Shown one piece after another: positions 52,954-62,113 of a stretch of DNA of 64,000 nucleotides. The position numbers and the translations under genes are program-made. Positions within the stretch are counted from its first letter, which is position 1; each line of letters opens with the position of its first letter. The stretch spans positions 62,001 to 126,000 of the forward strand of contig JADKBN010000009.1 of the NCBI GenBank assembly GCA_016715065.1. Reading direction: 5' to 3'. The notes under the pieces are model-generated. The model did not search any database and was not told where the DNA came from. It saw only the letters and a program-made list of their open reading frames with translations. This stretch comes from Fibrobacterota bacterium. GTDB lineage: Bacteria; Fibrobacterota; Fibrobacteria; UBA5070.

Positions 52954-55377
52954 TCACTCCTCTTTTTTCTTGCGGGGAACCCGGGGGACGATCGCTCCTT
53001 CCACGATGCGGAAGTTCACGATGCCGTCGCATTCCGGATAGCGCGGGCAGGACAGGAACGGCCCGAACCGGCCTTTGCGCAGCTTGGTGGGGCCCAGACA
53101 CTTGGGGCAGGGAAACTCGGGATGCAAGGATCCGATGGACAAATCGGTGGGGCCACCCTGGCTGGGAGCCGCATCCGGTCCGGCGGCGCGATCCTCGAAA
53201 ACAAATTCTGTTTTCAGTTCGTCAGTGAGCTTCACGCGGGCGGAGAACGACTTGCGGGTCTTGAAGCTGAAAAAGCCATCCAGAGGCCCGATTTCGCGGG
53301 TTTCCAACAGCTGTTCCGCCTCCGCTCGCGTGATCAGGCGCTGGCTGAGCGTCTTGTAGAGCTTGAAGTCGCAGCCCGTGCATTCGTAGGCCTTGAGCTT
53401 TTCCTTGACTGGTTTGCCGCAGGTCGGGCACTTCCCGAAGGGCTCGCTTTCCTCGAATCCGGTCTCGTGGTCGAAGGCCTTGGCCTTTTGCACGATCGAT
53501 TCTGTGAACGTGCCGATTTCCTTCATGAAGGCGTCGCGGCGGATCCGGCCCTTTTCCATTTCCAGCAGCTTGTGCTCCCAGTCGCCGGTCAAAGTGGGGG
53601 AGACAAGTTCGGGAACCGGGATCGCATCCAGCAGATGCACCAATTGCATGGCCTTGGCGGTGGGCACAAGGTCCTTGCGCTCGCGGGTCACATACCGGGC
53701 GCTGACCAACTTTTCGATGGTTTCGGCGCGCGTTGCGGGAGTTCCCAGGCCACGCTCCTTCATGGCTTCCGCCAATTCTTCGTCTTCCAGCAATTTGCCG
53801 GCGTTTTCCATCGCACCCAGCAGCGATGCGTCGTTGTAGCGGGCTGGAGGCTTGGTCTCGAAGGCTTCCAAAAGCACCGTCTCGGCTTGGACGCGATCGA
53901 GCGATCCGCCCAAGCCGGGCAGGCGAGAGGCCATGCCGATTTCCACATCCTCTTCTTCTTCCTTGCCGAAGGCTTCGCGCCAACCGGCGGTGGAAAGAAC
54001 CTTGGCGGTGGTCCGGAAGGCGTCTTCACCCACACGGGTGGTGCGTTCCACGATCTTCCAGATGGCGGTATCCAGGAACGCTGCCAGGAAGCGTCGCACC
54101 ACCAGGTCGTAGATCTTGGATTCCACGGCGGAAAGGGCACTGGAAGGGGCCTCGCCGGTGGGAACGATCGCAAAGTGGTCGGAGATCTTGGCGTTGTCGA
54201 AGATCTTCTTGGCGTTCACCGCCCGGGTGGGGTCCGTGATCTTGGCGGCCAGCGCCTTGTAGGGGCTCACCAGCTGACCCAAAATACGCTGCACTTCAGG
54301 AGGGTAATCTTCCGGCAGGCACTTGGAATCGGTACGCGGGTAGGTCAGGACCTTGTGGCGTTCATAGAGAGCCTGTGCGGCCTGCAAGGTGGTGCGGGCG
54401 GAAAACCCGAAGCGCTTGTTCGCCTCCCGCTGGAGTGTCGTGAGGTCGAACAGGGTGGGTGGGGCCTCGCGGCTTTCGCGGGTCTTGTCGGTGGCCTTGG
54501 CTGGTTTGCCCTTGCAGCGCTCGCGAATTTGGTCGGCCAAGGCCTTTTCCCAAATGCGGTCGGCGCGATCGTCGGGGTCGTCTGCCTTGCGGAAATCCTC
54601 GCGGATCCACATGCCTTCGTAGGTTTCCCCACCGGTTTCGAAGATTCCCTTGGCCGTCCAGTACGGACGTGGCTTGAAATTGCCAATCTCGCGCTCGCGC
54701 CCCACCAAAATCGCCAAGGTGGGCGTTTGCACACGGCCCAAATTGGCGGTTTCCTTGCCGGCACGGCCAAAAAGCCGCACGGTGAAGGCGCGGGTGGCGT
54801 TGATTCCCACCAGCCAATCGGATTCCGACCGGCACATGGCCGCGTCGGCCAAACCGGCCTTTTGGGTGGAAGGAAGGAGGTTGGTGAAGCCTTCCTTGAT
54901 CGCCGATTGGGTCATGGACTGGAGCCACAGACGCTGGTAGGGTTTGTCCACCCCCAGGAATTTCACGATGTACGTGAAGATCAATTCGCCTTCGCGACCC
55001 GCGTCACAGGCGTTGATCAGGGCCGTCACGTCCTTGCGCTTGGCTTCCTTCTCGATGATGTCCAGAAGTTCGGAGCCGCCCTCGTCCTCTTCCTCTTCCT
55101 TGGTCTTTTTCCGGCGGGCGCGAAACTTCGCGTCGTCCTTGGAAGCCTTGAGAGGAAAGGTCGGAGGGACGATCGGAAGGGCGTCGAGCCTCCAGAATCC
55201 GTACTTCTTCTTGTCCAGATCTTCCGGCATGCACAGCTCGACCAAATGGCCTGCCGCGGAGCAGATGATCAGGTCTTCCCGCTCGAAGACTTTGCCTCGG
55301 GCGGTGAATCCACCCAAAGCGCGAGCGATGTCGCGAGCGACGGAAGGTTTTTCGGCGATGACCAGTTTCTTGCTCAA
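52954..55377 (-). CDS. topB: DNA topoisomerase III-like type IA topoisomerase
   Basis: 807 residues from the TTG at 55377, which puts the N-terminus at SKKLVIAEKPSVARDIARAL as in known TopB proteins; an ATG at 55476 is an alternative that adds 33 unconserved residues. The toprim domain has VIAEKPS and DAGREGELI (acidic metal pair), and the catalytic Tyr lies in VLTYPRTDSK (about residue 345). Residues beyond 650 contain a C-terminal zinc module (CPTCGKP, YECTGCDF) and a final CPKC...SCPRYPEC zinc finger. It relaxes or decatenates single-stranded DNA during replication and recombination. Confidence 0.9.
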   Translation of the reverse strand: MSKKLVIAEKPSVARDIARALGGFTARGKVFEREDLIICSAAGHLVELCMPEDLDKKKYGFWRLDALPIVPPTFPLKASKDDAKFRARRKKTKEEEEDEGGSELLDIIEKEAKRKDVTALINACDAGREGELIFTYIVKFLGVDKPYQRLWLQSMTQSAIKEGFTNLLPSTQKAGLADAAMCRSESDWLVGINATRAFTVRLFGRAGKETANLGRVQTPTLAILVGREREIGNFKPRPYWTAKGIFETGGETYEGMWIREDFRKADDPDDRADRIWEKALADQIRERCKGKPAKATDKTRESREAPPTLFDLTTLQREANKRFGFSARTTLQAAQALYERHKVLTYPRTDSKCLPEDYPPEVQRILGQLVSPYKALAAKITDPTRAVNAKKIFDNAKISDHFAIVPTGEAPSSALSAVESKIYDLVVRRFLAAFLDTAIWKIVERTTRVGEDAFRTTAKVLSTAGWREAFGKEEEEDVEIGMASRLPGLGGSLDRVQAETVLLEAFETKPPARYNDASLLGAMENAGKLLEDEELAEAMKERGLGTPATRAETIEKLVSARYVTRERKDLVPTAKAMQLVHLLDAIPVPELVSPTLTGDWEHKLLEMEKGRIRRDAFMKEIGTFTESIVQKAKAFDHETGFEESEPFGKCPTCGKPVKEKLKAYECTGCDFKLYKTLSQRLITRAEAEQLLETREIGPLDGFFSFKTRKSFSARVKLTDELKTEFVFEDRAAGPDAAPSQGGPTDLSIGSLHPEFPCPKCLGPTKLRKGRFGPFLSCPRYPECDGIVNFRIVEGAIVPRVPRKKKEE

Positions 55378-55530
55378 AAGCGTGACTCCGAAATGGGCGA
55401 GAAGGGTACGGAAACATACCACAGACTCGCGATTGGGGACAGATTTATGCAAGAAGGGGAGTCTCGGAGTAGTCATTCCCTGTCGTCCAAGGTATCTTGG
55501 GCCTTCTTCCCATCGAACGGAAAGGTTCCA

Positions 55531-57120
55531 GTGAATCCAAGGATTTCGGTCGCGCTTCTCTCGGCGACGATGCTTGCTGGGTGCGGATTCTCAGATTCCA
55601 GCAACTACGCTGGCGGGGCGTTCCTCGACGCACAGGGGCATTCCGTCTCTGGGCGCGCGGAAGCTTCGCTCGGTGCCACCACCCGGTCGGTGGAGTATTT
55701 GCCACCGGAAGGCTACCCCGCCTTGCCGGGAATGAGCCCTACTTTGGCGATCGGGACGGTCGGAGCCGATTCGGTTCGTGCCGTGTTCGGGTTCGACCTG
55801 CGCGAGTCTGCCGGCTGGGGGGATCTTGCTTTTCTGCAACGCCACCCGATCCGAGCCATCACTTTTTCCGTGGGCGATACCGCCTGGAAACCAGCCGTGC
55901 GCTTGCGCTTGGTGCGCTCCGACTCAGCCACCCTGCCGGCTCTGTTCATGGGGATCGAGCCATCGCAACTCACGCAGACACGCATCCTATGGGATACCGT
56001 GGTCCAGCTTGCCGCAGATTCCGTGGGGATGTACAACATTCGGATCGATTCTGCCCTGTCCGAATCGATCCGAGTCAGTCTGACCCAGGAACGCGGGTGG
56101 CTTGCCGTGCTATTGGATCCCCTTGCTGCTTCAGGATCCTACACAAAAACGATGACCAACATCGGGGCACAACCGGTCCTGGATCGCGATACCCTGCCCA
56201 TCACGCTGGGAGGCTGGGGCGGTGTTTTGGCCACCCGTAACGTGTACAACCGTGCAGCAAGCTCCTCCTCCGATGCGATCGGCTGGTGGGCTGGCACAGG
56301 GCGTCGGGCGAGATTTGAACTGGATGGAGATGCCATCCGTGCGTCCTTGCATCGCCAAGTGCCTGCCAACGACATCAGTCCAGAAACAGACAATTCGTAC
56401 CATGTGTTACAGGCGCGAGCGAACCTGGGGATCAAAAGCTGGGCTGCAAGCGCCAATGCCAGCAAGAGAATGTTGTTGACTTCCAAGGTGATCGACCGGG
56501 AAGACTCGGCCCATTTGGTGTTGGGCACACCGGCTCGGATGCCGAGTTCGGTGCTGTCCACGGAAGAATCCGGGGTAGATGGTGACATCGAAGTCAAATG
56601 CACCGAGCTTGTACCCTCCAAACTCGCCGATTGCTCGGTGGTCATCGCGGGGACTGCACAGTTCAACTACACGCGCCTTGCCAGCGTCAACCTGAACTTC
56701 CTGGCCTTCAATCAGGACCACTTCTGGCTGCGCACGGATGTTGCCGACCAAGCGGAATTCGAGGTCCTGAACAACTTGCGAGTTTCGGTCCGATCGGAGA
56801 ATTCCGACCACGGGGGATCCCATCTGTGGGTGAAGTGGATCCGGATCTACTCAAAACACGCGTCCGACTCCCAAAACGACTCGGTAGGTGTTCGCTCCAA
56901 AGCCACACTTGTGGATGGCGCCAACACAATCGAGCTTGAAATGCGTTCTGCGCTTACGCAAGTGATTGTCCAGAAGAAAAGGAAAGTCGTGCTGGATTTG
57001 GTGCCTGTCGGAGGTAGCGCCTATGGCTTGGACCTGTGGACCGCGCAAATGGCTACCGGTACCAAGCTGATCGATTCTGTCCATGTCTTGCTCCGTCCCC
57101 GCGACGGAAGGAACTTCTGA
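55531..57120 (+). CDS. Large exported lipoprotein of unknown function
   Basis: 529 residues from the GTG at 55531; the frame is open much further upstream, but that stretch is antisense to the topoisomerase. The N-terminus MNPRISVALLSATMLAGCGF is a clear lipoprotein signal (lipobox LAGC). The rest is beta-rich, acidic and Ser/Thr-rich; Asp/Asn-rich strands could be surface domains, but I recognise no family. It overlaps the following barrel gene by one base (TGATG), so the two are probably made together and may form an outer-membrane complex. Confidence 0.72.
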   Translation: MNPRISVALLSATMLAGCGFSDSSNYAGGAFLDAQGHSVSGRAEASLGATTRSVEYLPPEGYPALPGMSPTLAIGTVGADSVRAVFGFDLRESAGWGDLAFLQRHPIRAITFSVGDTAWKPAVRLRLVRSDSATLPALFMGIEPSQLTQTRILWDTVVQLAADSVGMYNIRIDSALSESIRVSLTQERGWLAVLLDPLAASGSYTKTMTNIGAQPVLDRDTLPITLGGWGGVLATRNVYNRAASSSSDAIGWWAGTGRRARFELDGDAIRASLHRQVPANDISPETDNSYHVLQARANLGIKSWAASANASKRMLLTSKVIDREDSAHLVLGTPARMPSSVLSTEESGVDGDIEVKCTELVPSKLADCSVVIAGTAQFNYTRLASVNLNFLAFNQDHFWLRTDVADQAEFEVLNNLRVSVRSENSDHGGSHLWVKWIRIYSKHASDSQNDSVGVRSKATLVDGANTIELEMRSALTQVIVQKKRKVVLDLVPVGGSAYGLDLWTAQMATGTKLIDSVHVLLRPRDGRNF

Positions 57121-58274
57121 TGCGCAAATCCCTTCCGTTCATTCTCGCCGCCAGTGCCCTCGCCATGGCGCAGAGCCCCCGAGCAGTCCTTGGTTGGGGT
57201 CTGGAGACGTCTTCAGCCGATGGTCCCTCCCGCGCCATGGGTGAAGCTGCTCAGGCCTTGCGAACCGATCGTTCCTGGGACCCTCAGCTGGAAGCCCGCT
57301 CGGCCTTCGCCAGCTTGACGGCTTTCGAGGTCCAGGTCGCCCCCGGACTGGTCACCATCGACGACGACAAGACCCAAAACACCGTTGGGACCGCCGCTTT
57401 GCCCCGAGTGAGCCTTTCCATTCCCTTGGGGAGATTCGGCCACTTGGGCTTAGGGTATTGGCAGCGCTACCAGCGGGGATTGGATTGGACATCCTCAGAT
57501 TCGTTGGTCAGTCTTTCCGGAGAGGGTGGAGCCTTCCAGGGTGACCTTGGTTATTCCTACGCCATCCCCTGGGCCCGCGGCCTGGCTCTTGGAGCCACTT
57601 ACCACCGGGTGTTGGGATCGGACCGCATCTTGGGCAAGGAAGATTTCAAGGCATCCGACGAGGCATCCGTGTTGCAACTGCGCGACACCGTCCAAAAGCG
57701 CTACTGGGGCGACTATTGGACGAGTTCGGTCTATTTCACCAAATCCAACTTCGATGTGGGTGTGTGGATGGATTTCGCAGGCGATGTGGAAGTCACCACC
57801 GCTCGCGGTGCCACGGCCCAAACGTTTTCCGACAAATCGACGAAGTCCGTTTCTCCTCCGCTTTCCCTGGGGACGGCGATTGGATGGCGCTTCCAAGATC
57901 GCCACGCCCTGGTGGGATCGTTCCAGTCCACCTCCTGGGACGGGGTCGTATCCGGCTCTTCCCGGCAGTTCGAGGGCGGCTTGGGGTGGCAGCGAGAGGG
58001 CTCCGGCGACCGGTTTGACGAATATTGGCGTCGGCTGACATTTCGCGCCGGTGCCATGGGTGGGTTCGGCGGACCCGCGGAAGTGGTGACAATCGCTGGC
58101 ACCTCCGGACTGGGAATGCCACTTGGAAATGCGGGAACTCTTGATCTTTCTCTCCAAGTAGGGCAAAATGACGTCGACAATGGAGGCCCTTCGTTGAAGG
58201 AAACCTTCGTACGGTTGTATGTTACCGTTACTGGAGCCAGTTCCTGGGGGAAGTCTTTCCGAACCCGCAGGTGA
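57120..58274 (+). CDS. Outer-membrane beta-barrel protein
   Basis: 384 residues. It has a signal peptide (MRKSLPFILAASALAMAQSPRA) and a start that overlaps the previous stop (TGATG). The mature part is a series of amphipathic strands, alternating aromatic residues with Gly/Ser/Asp (GHLGLGYWQRYQRG, YWTSSVYFTKSNFDVGVWMDF), ending in a strand-rich C-terminus. It resembles FadL/PorV-type barrels. It may assemble with the lipoprotein encoded just upstream. Substrate unknown. Confidence 0.68.
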   Translation: MRKSLPFILAASALAMAQSPRAVLGWGLETSSADGPSRAMGEAAQALRTDRSWDPQLEARSAFASLTAFEVQVAPGLVTIDDDKTQNTVGTAALPRVSLSIPLGRFGHLGLGYWQRYQRGLDWTSSDSLVSLSGEGGAFQGDLGYSYAIPWARGLALGATYHRVLGSDRILGKEDFKASDEASVLQLRDTVQKRYWGDYWTSSVYFTKSNFDVGVWMDFAGDVEVTTARGATAQTFSDKSTKSVSPPLSLGTAIGWRFQDRHALVGSFQSTSWDGVVSGSSRQFEGGLGWQREGSGDRFDEYWRRLTFRAGAMGGFGGPAEVVTIAGTSGLGMPLGNAGTLDLSLQVGQNDVDNGGPSLKETFVRLYVTVTGASSWGKSFRTRR

Positions 58275-58295
58275 TCCCTTTTCGAGGAGACGTCG

Positions 58296-59705
58296 ATGGC
58301 GCCGAGCCCTGCAAAACCAAACCGCGCCCCTTCCAACAAAAACTTGGCGGGGGATAACAGGACGACGCCGCAGAAATCAGCCGCGAGCGCAAAGCCAGGC
58401 CAAAAGGCATCGGATCGGACTTCCAAGAAGCCGGATCCGAAGCCCCCTGCAAGGCCAGCCAAGGCACCCTCGAAGGTGCAAGCCAAATCTTCCGCAAAGC
58501 CTGTCTCCAAGGCTCCAGCCAAGGCTCCCGCCAAGGCCTCCGCCCAAGTCCCCGCCAAGGCTCCCACCAAAGGATCTCCCAAGATGGCACCCAAGCCCAT
58601 CGCTGTCCGCGCGCCGGAGAAGCCCGTTTTGGCTTCCAAACCTGCCGCGACAAAATCCGTCCCCGTTGCCGAGGTGAAAGCCTCGCGCCCCTCGCGCACC
58701 AAGGCGACCGCAAAGGTGCCTGCCGTCGCACCCCTTGGCCAGCGCAAGCCTAAGGACGGCCGGATCCAGAAGACTGGACAGGCCAAGTCGCCTCTGCTTG
58801 CCGGAGAGCTTCCCCCGGAATATGGGGTGGATCGCTTGGTGGCGATTCCCAAGGATCCCGAGTGGACCCACCTTTACTGGGAATTGTCCGAACAGACCAG
58901 ACAAGAAATGCCCAACGCCGAAGGCGTGCTGCGACTGCGCGGATTCGACACCACGGGCCTTTATTTCGACGGCACCAACGCCCCCGTGGCGCTGGACATC
59001 GAAGTGGCTCCGTTCGCCCGATCCTGGTACGCCAAGCTTCCCTACCAGGGACGCGTGTACACCTTCGAGTACGGTTGGATCACCCCCCAGGGCGAATGGA
59101 GAGGTGTGGCCCGCTCCCAGCCAGTGGGATTCGAACCGGGCATGGCCAATGTCGGGAACCAGGAGGAATGGATCTCCATCGCTTCCGAAGAACTGTTCCG
59201 CGCGGCGGCAGGTCTCGGCGACGGCGAAGGAATCCAGGATCTGATCCGCAAGTTGCGAGAACGCAGCGAAGGCTCCCACGTGATGGGTGGAGCTGCCTGG
59301 CTCACCTCTTTCGGATCGGGAATGGGACGCATGGAGCTCGCTCCAAGTTCGTGGGCGCCAAGTTCGGCGGAATTCCTCCAGCTGCCTTCCAGTTGGAGCA
59401 ACAGTTCCGTGGGCTCGCAGGTCCATTGGTCGGGATTGTCGTCGGGCGAATTCCAGCCTCCCAAAAACCGTCAGAAGGATTTCTGGCTGTGGGTGGAAAC
59501 GGAATTGGTCCTGTACGGTGCCACCGAGCCCGACGCCCAGGTGACCCTGATGGGGCAGCCGCTCAAGTTGAACCCGGATGGAACGTTCCGCGTCAAGTTC
59601 CCCTTCCCCCACGGCACCGAGCTCAAGATGGACGTGCGCGCCGTGGATCGCACGGGTGAGCAGGTTCGCGAGGCCAAACCCGCCGCCCGTCGTTGGACAG
59701 ACTGA
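58296..59705 (+). CDS. DUF4912-domain protein with AKP-rich linker
   Basis: 469 residues. Residues ~1-165 are a disordered Ala/Lys/Pro/Ser-rich tract with repeated KAP-like units, probably a flexible linker. From about residue 175 a DUF4912-type beta-domain begins (YGVDRLVAIPKDPEWTHLYWEL). The far C-terminal ~80 residues return to a small beta-fold with TLMGQPLKLNPDGTFRVKFPF. DUF4912 proteins commonly precede a GH57 enzyme, as here, and may bind glycogen or polysaccharide. A GAGGAG site lies just upstream of the ATG. Confidence 0.72.
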   Translation: MAPSPAKPNRAPSNKNLAGDNRTTPQKSAASAKPGQKASDRTSKKPDPKPPARPAKAPSKVQAKSSAKPVSKAPAKAPAKASAQVPAKAPTKGSPKMAPKPIAVRAPEKPVLASKPAATKSVPVAEVKASRPSRTKATAKVPAVAPLGQRKPKDGRIQKTGQAKSPLLAGELPPEYGVDRLVAIPKDPEWTHLYWELSEQTRQEMPNAEGVLRLRGFDTTGLYFDGTNAPVALDIEVAPFARSWYAKLPYQGRVYTFEYGWITPQGEWRGVARSQPVGFEPGMANVGNQEEWISIASEELFRAAAGLGDGEGIQDLIRKLRERSEGSHVMGGAAWLTSFGSGMGRMELAPSSWAPSSAEFLQLPSSWSNSSVGSQVHWSGLSSGEFQPPKNRQKDFWLWVETELVLYGATEPDAQVTLMGQPLKLNPDGTFRVKFPFPHGTELKMDVRAVDRTGEQVREAKPAARRWTD

Positions 59706-59708
59706 CGC

Positions 59709-61292
59709 GTGGCGAAGGGATACCTCGGGCTGTTTCTGCATGCCCACCTGCCATTCGTCCGCCATCCTGAAAACGCAAGGCACCTGGAAGAAGACTGGCT
59801 GTTCGAGGCCATCACGGAGACCTACATCCCGCTTCTGGACGTGTTCAATCGCCTGGATGCGGAAGGTGTCCAGTTCAGGCTGGCCATGTCCATCACGCCT
59901 CCCTTGGCCGAGATGCTTGCCGATCCGCTCCTGCGAGCGCGTTACCTGGAGCATCTGGACCACCTGATCGAACTTTCGGAAAAGGAACTGCGTCGCACGC
60001 AGTTCGTGCCGCGCTTCCAATCGCTGGCGCGCATGTACCACGACAAGTTCACCTGGTGCAAACGCTTTTTTGGGCAGTGGTACGGCAGCGACCTCTTGTC
60101 CGGATTCCGTCATTGGCAGGATCGCGGCAACCTGGAGATCGTGACCTGCAACGCCACCCACGGATTCCTGCCCGCCCTGCGTCAGAATCCGGCAGCCATC
60201 CGCGCCCAGATCCGCCAGGGCGTGCGCGCCCACAAGCGCCATTTCGGGCGCAATCCCAACGGGATCTGGCTGGCCGAATGCGGATACTACGAGGGCTTGG
60301 AGCAGGAACTGGCCGCCTCGGGAATCGGGTACTTCTTCACAGACACCCACGGCATCCTGTTTGGACAGCCGCCTCCGCGCTTTGGCGTCTACGCGCCCAC
60401 CATCACCGGTGCGGGACCGGCCTGCTTCGCGCGCGATCCGGAAACCAGCCGTGCGGTGTGGTCGGCGGAAACAGGTTATCCCGGCGATCCCGACTACCGC
60501 GAGTTCTACCGCGACATCGGGTTCGATCTGGACGAGGAGTACCTCCACGATTTCCAGCATATTCCGGGACTGCGGACCAACACCGGATTCAAGTACTACC
60601 GGATCACCGGCAAAGGCGTGGCGCAGGAACCCTACGATCCGGCGCGGGCCTTCGCGAAGACGGCCGTCCACGCGGCAGATTTTGTCGCCAACCGCCGCAA
60701 GCAGGTGGATTGGCTCTCGCGCTTCATGGATCGACCGCCGTTGATCGTGGCGCCCTACGATGCGGAACTCTACGGGCACTGGTGGTACGAGGGACCGGAG
60801 TTCCTCTACCACGTCTTCAAGAACCTGCAAAACAGTCCGGACGAACTCCAGCCCATCCGTCCTTCGGACTACCTGGAAGCCCATCCGATCAACCAGCGCC
60901 AGCAACCGGCCTTCAGCACCTGGGGGCATCTGGGATATTCAGACGTGTGGGTGAATCCCACCAACGATTGGATCTATCCGCATCTGCACGCCGCGGCCGA
61001 TCGCATGGAAGAGATGGCCAAGCGCTATCCGGATGCCTGGGGCGATTACAAGCGGGCGCTCAACCAGATGGCGCGCGAACTGTATCTTGCGCAGAGCTCC
61101 GACTGGGCGTTCATCATGCGCACGGGCACCTCCGTGGAATATGCCGTGCAGCGCACCAAGGAACACCTCGTGGCTTTCAATCGCCTCTACGAGATCCTTC
61201 GCGACGGCCAGACCGTGCCTGTGGACGAACTGGAGGCATTGGAGAGTCGCGACAACATTTTTTCCGACGTCGATTATCGGGATTTCCTGTAA
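59709..61292 (+). CDS. GH57-family glycoside hydrolase, probable 1,4-alpha-glucan branching enzyme
   Basis: 527 residues starting at GTG 59709, 3 bases after the DUF4912 stop. GH57 motifs: HAHLPFVRHPE at the start, the catalytic nucleophile Glu in WLAECGYYEGLE (about residue 195), and the acid/base Asp in APYDAELYGHWW (about residue 352), then a C-terminal DUF1957-like helical domain with WAFIMRTGTSVEYAVQR. The layout fits archaeal/bacterial GH57 branching enzymes, which create alpha-1,6 branches in glycogen, better than amylases. It works in the cytoplasm with the co-encoded DUF4912 protein. Confidence 0.85.
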   Translation: MAKGYLGLFLHAHLPFVRHPENARHLEEDWLFEAITETYIPLLDVFNRLDAEGVQFRLAMSITPPLAEMLADPLLRARYLEHLDHLIELSEKELRRTQFVPRFQSLARMYHDKFTWCKRFFGQWYGSDLLSGFRHWQDRGNLEIVTCNATHGFLPALRQNPAAIRAQIRQGVRAHKRHFGRNPNGIWLAECGYYEGLEQELAASGIGYFFTDTHGILFGQPPPRFGVYAPTITGAGPACFARDPETSRAVWSAETGYPGDPDYREFYRDIGFDLDEEYLHDFQHIPGLRTNTGFKYYRITGKGVAQEPYDPARAFAKTAVHAADFVANRRKQVDWLSRFMDRPPLIVAPYDAELYGHWWYEGPEFLYHVFKNLQNSPDELQPIRPSDYLEAHPINQRQQPAFSTWGHLGYSDVWVNPTNDWIYPHLHAAADRMEEMAKRYPDAWGDYKRALNQMARELYLAQSSDWAFIMRTGTSVEYAVQRTKEHLVAFNRLYEILRDGQTVPVDELEALESRDNIFSDVDYRDFL

Positions 61293-61302
61293 AGAGGGGA
61301 AA

Positions 61303-61932
61303 ATGTCGAGCAGACACGAAACAGGTCGCCCTCGCGATCCCCAAGACGATTCCCCCGTCTGGGAGAATCGGATCAAGATCGGGCCGTGGACCCAAATCTC
61401 GCGGGCGGTCACGTACAACAACCCATGGATCCGGGTGGAGCACCATCAGGTCCAGGATCCCAGTGGCCAAGACGGAGTGTACGGAGTCGTGCATTTCAAG
61501 AATCGCGCCTTGGCTTGCGTTCCCCTCCACGAGGATGGAACGGTGACCTTGGTGGGGCAGCATCGCTACCCGCTGGACCTGTGGACCTGGGAAATCCCTG
61601 AAGGGGGCGGCAGCCGAGAGGCGGATCCGCTGACGGAAATGCAGCGCGAGTTGATGGAAGAGACCGGGCTTTCCGCCTCGGAGTGGATCCCATTGGGCGT
61701 GATCCATCCATCGAACTCGGTCACGGACGAAACGGCGCATCTGTGGCTTGCCCGTGGCCTGACCGAGGGAAGTCTCGCGCGGGAATCGACAGAAGGCGAC
61801 ATGAAGACCATGCGCGTGCCATTTGCCGAGGCGGTGGCCATGGCCTTGGATGGCCGCATTACCGATGCTCTCACGGTGACGGCGCTTTTTCGAGCCAGCG
61901 GGTGGTTGACCTCGGCTTCCAGTCGCACCTGA
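61303..61932 (+). CDS. Nudix hydrolase
   Basis: 209 residues. AGGGGA precedes the ATG at 61303. The Nudix box is complete around residue 110 (GGGSREAD, then RELMEETG). The N-terminal VRDxYxx-like block and LVGQHRYPLDLWTWEIPEG segment match NUDIX enzymes of the ADP-sugar/ADP-ribose type. It lies 10 bases after the GH57 gene, so it may recycle nucleotide sugars linked to glycogen metabolism, but that is inference. Confidence 0.85.
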   Translation: MSSRHETGRPRDPQDDSPVWENRIKIGPWTQISRAVTYNNPWIRVEHHQVQDPSGQDGVYGVVHFKNRALACVPLHEDGTVTLVGQHRYPLDLWTWEIPEGGGSREADPLTEMQRELMEETGLSASEWIPLGVIHPSNSVTDETAHLWLARGLTEGSLARESTEGDMKTMRVPFAEAVAMALDGRITDALTVTALFRASGWLTSASSRT

Positions 61933-62113
61933 AGTGTTTCAGCCCTAATCCGAGCCTAATGTTGGCGCTTGGGTGCGGATGGACGCGACTTGCGTCAGAA
62001 GAATCTCGGTTGAGGCATTCTCTACTCGCCGGTCTGATTTATATTTGCGCACTCCCGGACCTGAGGGTCCAGTACCTGTCGACTCGCCAGTCTACGCAGA
62101 AATGAGGGTTTTC

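Noticed and set aside
53122..55530. Upstream extension of the 55.5-kb lipoprotein frame by about 800 codons
   Set aside because: This region is antisense to the topoisomerase gene; the lipoprotein signal and a ribosome site mark the true start at 55531.
62010..62045. Promoter upstream of the solute-binding protein (TTGAGG with a TATATT box)
   Set aside because: The spacing of 24 bases is too long for a standard sigma-70 promoter and alternative boxes are weak.
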